The notes under the pieces: generated by a model | Database searches by the model: none | Told to the model about the DNA's origin: nothing | Seen by the model: the letters and a program-made list of their open reading frames with translations, nothing else | Part shown: positions 60,328 to 62,978 of the stretch, in pieces | How positions within the stretch are numbered: the stretch's first letter is position 1 | Layout: each line of letters begins with the position of its first letter | Position numbers and translations under genes: made by a program | Source of the DNA: Bacillota bacterium | Lineage (GTDB): Bacteria > Bacillota > Clostridia > Lachnospirales > Lachnospiraceae | Reading direction: 5' to 3' | NCBI GenBank assembly: GCA_023408815.1 | Contig: JAEYJO010000002.1 | Span: 1-62,978, forward strand | DNA: 62,978 nt

Positions 60328-61650
60328 ATGAATAGAGAAGAAATATTTAATGATTCTAAAAAATATACTGTTTTCACCTGGGTAGCACAAGAGAATTTTA
60401 AACCGCTGGTAATAGAAAAAGCGGAAGGTATCTATATGTGGGACTACGACGGAATCCGATATATGGATCTAAGTTCACAATTGGTTAACGTTAATATTGG
60501 CTTTAATAATGAGAATATTATTAAGGCAATCCAGGAACAGGCGGCATCTTTACCGTATATTGCACCAAAGCACACCTATGATAAAAGGGCCGAACTGGGA
60601 AAAATAATAATTGAAGAAATCGCACCCCCAAATATGGAAAAAGTTTTATTTACACTTGGAGGTGCTGACGCGAACGAATATGCGATACGGCTTGCAAAAG
60701 CTTTTACAGGCAAAGATAAAGTATTTTCAAAATATGAATCCTATCACGGTTCCACCTATGGAGCGGCTAATTTAACAGGAGAGGCGGAACGGTCATCACC
60801 ATTCCCTACCATTCCGGGATTCATTAAATTCCAACCTCCGCACTTATATACCTATGACATTCAGTTTGCGACAGAAGAACAAGCGACGGAACATTTTCTA
60901 AACCGGTTAGAATATCAGATTATTATGGAAGGTTCCGACAGTATTGCAGCTTTGTTTATTGAATCGGTTACCGGCAGTAACGGAACTTATCTGTATCCAA
61001 AGGGATACCTGAAAGGCGTTCGTAAACTTTGTGATAAATATGAGATCGTAATGGTGTGCGACGAAGTTATGGCGGGATTTTTAAGATGTGGTGAGTGGTT
61101 TGCCTGTCAGGCAGAGGGAATAGAACCGGATATCATTACTATTGCAAAAGGTGTTAATAGCGGATATGCACCTTTGGGCGGAGTCATAATTAATAAAAAA
61201 ATTGCAGATTACTTTGACGTGCATGCACTTCCGAGCGGACTGACCTATAATTCGCATGCGCTTGGAGTTGCGGCCGCTATAGCATGCATTCGAGAGTACC
61301 AGAGGCTGGATATTAAAACTAATGTTCAGACGTTGGCAGCAAAATTCGCTCAGGGGATGGAAAAATTAAAAGAAAAACACTTGGCAATCGGTGATGTCAG
61401 ATATATTGGATTGTTCGGTGCGATAGAGTTTGTAACCGATAGGGAGAAGCATACGGGTATGTTAAAGGGCAAGGACGGAAAGCCGTTTTTATCCCAAATG
61501 ATTGCGAATCTATATAAATTCGGACTCGCAACCTTCGGACATGGAGCGACAATCATGATAGCTCCTCCGCTTATCATTACAGAAGTACAGTTGGAGGAAA
61601 TGTTTGGTGCATTAGAGGAAGCATTAACATTTGCGGATGAGCAATTGTAG
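60328..61650 (+). CDS. class III omega-amino acid aminotransferase (taurine-pyruvate type)
   Basis: A 440-residue PLP aminotransferase. The PLP-binding Lys is in IAKGVNSGYAPLGG near residues 272-285, the Asp of DEVMAGFLRCGEW near 240 holds the pyridine N, and LGGADANEYAIRLAK is the phosphate-binding block. The pattern (MWDYDGIRYMDLSSQLVNVN start, CDEVMAGF block) is close to taurine-pyruvate aminotransferases and other omega-amino acid transaminases such as beta-alanine and GABA enzymes. A terminator follows. Paired with the iron dehydrogenase; specificity is not decided by sequence alone. Confidence 0.9.
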   Translation: MNREEIFNDSKKYTVFTWVAQENFKPLVIEKAEGIYMWDYDGIRYMDLSSQLVNVNIGFNNENIIKAIQEQAASLPYIAPKHTYDKRAELGKIIIEEIAPPNMEKVLFTLGGADANEYAIRLAKAFTGKDKVFSKYESYHGSTYGAANLTGEAERSSPFPTIPGFIKFQPPHLYTYDIQFATEEQATEHFLNRLEYQIIMEGSDSIAALFIESVTGSNGTYLYPKGYLKGVRKLCDKYEIVMVCDEVMAGFLRCGEWFACQAEGIEPDIITIAKGVNSGYAPLGGVIINKKIADYFDVHALPSGLTYNSHALGVAAAIACIREYQRLDIKTNVQTLAAKFAQGMEKLKEKHLAIGDVRYIGLFGAIEFVTDREKHTGMLKGKDGKPFLSQMIANLYKFGLATFGHGATIMIAPPLIITEVQLEEMFGALEEALTFADEQL

Positions 61651-61675
61651 AAATGTGAAATAAAAAAATAAGACA

Positions 61676-61724
61676 AGGGAGTCATGCAGGAGAAATTATT
61701 CTTACTTGCAGGGCTCCCTGTTTT
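61676..61724 (+). terminator. terminator after the aminotransferase gene
   Basis: A 13-bp imperfect stem (AGGGAG with CTCCCT, extended by TGCA with TGCA) followed by GTTTTAATT, 26 bases after the stop. Confidence 0.7.
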
Positions 61725-61792
61725 AATTAAAAAAGGTTTACTGATCGTTATTGAAAAATATCGATACATCTAATTTTGAAAGGAGAGCAATT

Positions 61793-62779
61793 ATGAAAAA
61801 AAGGACTTTGGCAATTTTATTTGCAACAATTATGAGTATTGGTGTGATGAGTGGATGTGCAGCATCTTCATCAAAAGAAACGACAGCTGAAGCAGAGAAG
61901 GAGACGACAACTGAAGAGGCGACAACCGAGGAGACGGCAAGCGAGGAAACGGCGAGTACTGAGGAAACGACTGCCGCAGATGATCCTTATGCAGCAGCAA
62001 CAGAATTAACGGGAGGTGTGTTAAGAGTTGGAATGGAATGCGCATATGCACCATTTAACTGGACACAGTCTACTTCAGCCGTTGATGCAGACGGTTGGGA
62101 AGCTGTTCCCATCTTCGGCACAAGTGATTATGGATTTGGTTATGATATTATGTTCGCACAGAAAATAGCGGACGAAATGGGATGGAAATTAGAGGTACAT
62201 AAGATTGAATGGTCAAGTATTGTCCTTGGAATGCAGTCAGGTGATTATGATTGCATTATTGCCGGAATGGTTTATACGGAAGAAAGAGATAAAACAGTAG
62301 ACTTTACCAGAGCATATTACAATAGAGATAATGTTATGGTGGTAGCGGCAGACGGACCTTATGCAAATGCAACGGGCTTGTCGGATTTTGATGGCTGTTC
62401 GGCTGTTACGCAGATCAATACATCATGGGCAGACTATGTGACCCAGATCCCGAATGTGAAAGCAGGAACCTTCCCTGAAACAACATCTGAGGTAATCATG
62501 CAGGTTGCAACAGGTGCGGCTGACTGTGCCGTATTAGATTATCCAACCGCTTATTCTGCTGCATTAAGCAATCCGGCGGTTAAGGTCATTAAGTTAACGG
62601 ACGATAATGACTTTATTACACCGGAAGGTATGTCTGAGGCTGTTTCAGTAGCTGTAGACGAAGGAAATACCGTATTAAAGGACGCGATCGAAGCTGCAAT
62701 GGATGCCATCGGCTGGGATCAGGCTGATATGGATGAATATATGGATCTGGGAATTGAGGTACAGCCTTTAAGCAATTAA
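61793..62779 (+). CDS. amino-acid ABC transporter solute-binding lipoprotein
   Basis: A 328-residue family 3 substrate-binding protein. The signal peptide ends in a lipobox (VMSGC, Cys about residue 23), followed by a Thr/Glu-rich linker (residues 25-65) and the periplasmic-type binding fold starting GGVLRVGMECAYAPFNW, with FGYDIMFAQKIADEMGWKLEVH and GMVYTEERDKTVDFT. Ligand-binding Arg/Asp positions are present in the TEERDKT block. ATG at 61793 follows GAAAGGAG; an in-frame ATG 14 codons upstream has no ribosome site. No permease is encoded within the window. It could carry the omega-amino compound or another polar amino acid. Confidence 0.9.
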   Translation: MKKRTLAILFATIMSIGVMSGCAASSSKETTAEAEKETTTEEATTEETASEETASTEETTAADDPYAAATELTGGVLRVGMECAYAPFNWTQSTSAVDADGWEAVPIFGTSDYGFGYDIMFAQKIADEMGWKLEVHKIEWSSIVLGMQSGDYDCIIAGMVYTEERDKTVDFTRAYYNRDNVMVVAADGPYANATGLSDFDGCSAVTQINTSWADYVTQIPNVKAGTFPETTSEVIMQVATGAADCAVLDYPTAYSAALSNPAVKVIKLTDDNDFITPEGMSEAVSVAVDEGNTVLKDAIEAAMDAIGWDQADMDEYMDLGIEVQPLSN

Positions 62780-62812
62780 AATAGAATAATAGAATTCAGG
62801 TGAGGACTAAAG

Positions 62813-62833
62813 GGGTCTGCATATTGCAGACCC
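62813..62833. promoter_or_regulatory. hairpin after the solute-binding gene
   Basis: GGGTCTGCA pairs perfectly with TGCAGACCC around a three-base loop. There is no T run, so it may be a weak terminator or mRNA-stabilising structure. Confidence 0.5.
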
Positions 62834-62969
62834 TAGGTCTATGAAAAGGATATAGGAGCATTCCTGTTAAGTAACAAATGACGGGTTTGCAAAAAATGAG
62901 TGTCACCCATAGAATAATGATTGTTAACTGGCTGGTTAAATAATCATCGTTCAAAGGAGACACCCACAA

Positions 62970-62978
62970 ATGAATTGT
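62970..62978 (+). CDS. start of a gene leaving the window
   Basis: AAAGGAG lies ten bases before an ATG at 62970 that reads MNC before the edge. An imperfect inverted repeat (62919-62948, with ATGATT and AATCAT in its arms) lies just upstream. The product cannot be named from three codons; it could be the transporter permease or a transposase. Confidence 0.3.

Overview
The window looks like chromosome of an anaerobic, spore-forming Firmicute, most likely a Lachnospiraceae-type clostridium. Evidence: a CotJABC spore-coat operon, a collagen-like surface protein of the BclA type, a ferredoxin-domain [FeFe] hydrogenase, clostridial orders (gltX after the hydrogenase; miaB-mutS-mutL-miaA-YnbB type lyase; radC-mreBCD-PBP2-minCDE-rodA-mgsA), strong AGGAGG ribosome sites, TTG/GTG starts, and promoters with TGn-extended -10 boxes. 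No tRNA, rRNA, CRISPR array or complete insertion sequence is visible.

Layout. 1-5.9 kb is accessory and partly decayed. It holds the 3' end of a collagen-like protein, a GNAT fragment beside a 62-bp inverted-repeat element, two small membrane proteins, a DJ-1/PfpI protein, a membrane-protein remnant with an in-frame TGA, an intact GNAT, another remnant, and the cotJ operon. The DJ-1 and GNAT genes have related upstream regions, and related terminators recur. 5.9-9.7 kb is a three-gene ABC export/auxiliary system (ATPase, permease-GldG fusion, DUF4340). 10-18.5 kb carries the hydrogenase, gltX, a UvrD-type helicase, a DUF1292 protein, a GlgX-like GH13 protein whose catalytic residues are all replaced, a DUF5662 protein and a Cys/Gly/Asn repeat protein. 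18.5-20.9 kb is a LytTR/GHKL two-component system followed by a 20-codon peptide gene with a strong ribosome site. 21.3-25 kb has trpS, a possible nuclease-fold protein and a decayed hybrid sensor kinase.

25-50.5 kb is core: tRNA modification and mismatch repair (miaB, mutS, mutL, miaA), then the cell-shape and division genes (mreB, mreC, mreD, PBP2, minC, minD, minE, rodA) with mgsA and a D,D-carboxypeptidase, then a small P-loop protein, a HlyD-like membrane protein, YggS, sepF, aroB, lspA and an RluD-type pseudouridine synthase. Genes overlap or abut and share direction, as expected for long operons.

50.5-63 kb is accessory metabolism and regulation: AraC plus EamA exporter, a cytidylate-kinase-like protein behind a perfect 10-5-10 palindrome, a DUF2087 regulator, GapN-type dehydrogenase, a lone AraC DNA-binding domain, a SEC-C methionine aminopeptidase, a nitroreductase, and finally AraC, Fe-alcohol dehydrogenase, class III aminotransferase and solute-binding lipoprotein. 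These last four suggest uptake and deamination of an omega-amino compound (taurine, beta-alanine or GABA type), with the aldehyde reduced by the dehydrogenase. The most interesting candidates are the two-component system with its peptide gene, the GH13 pseudoenzyme, and the omega-amino island.
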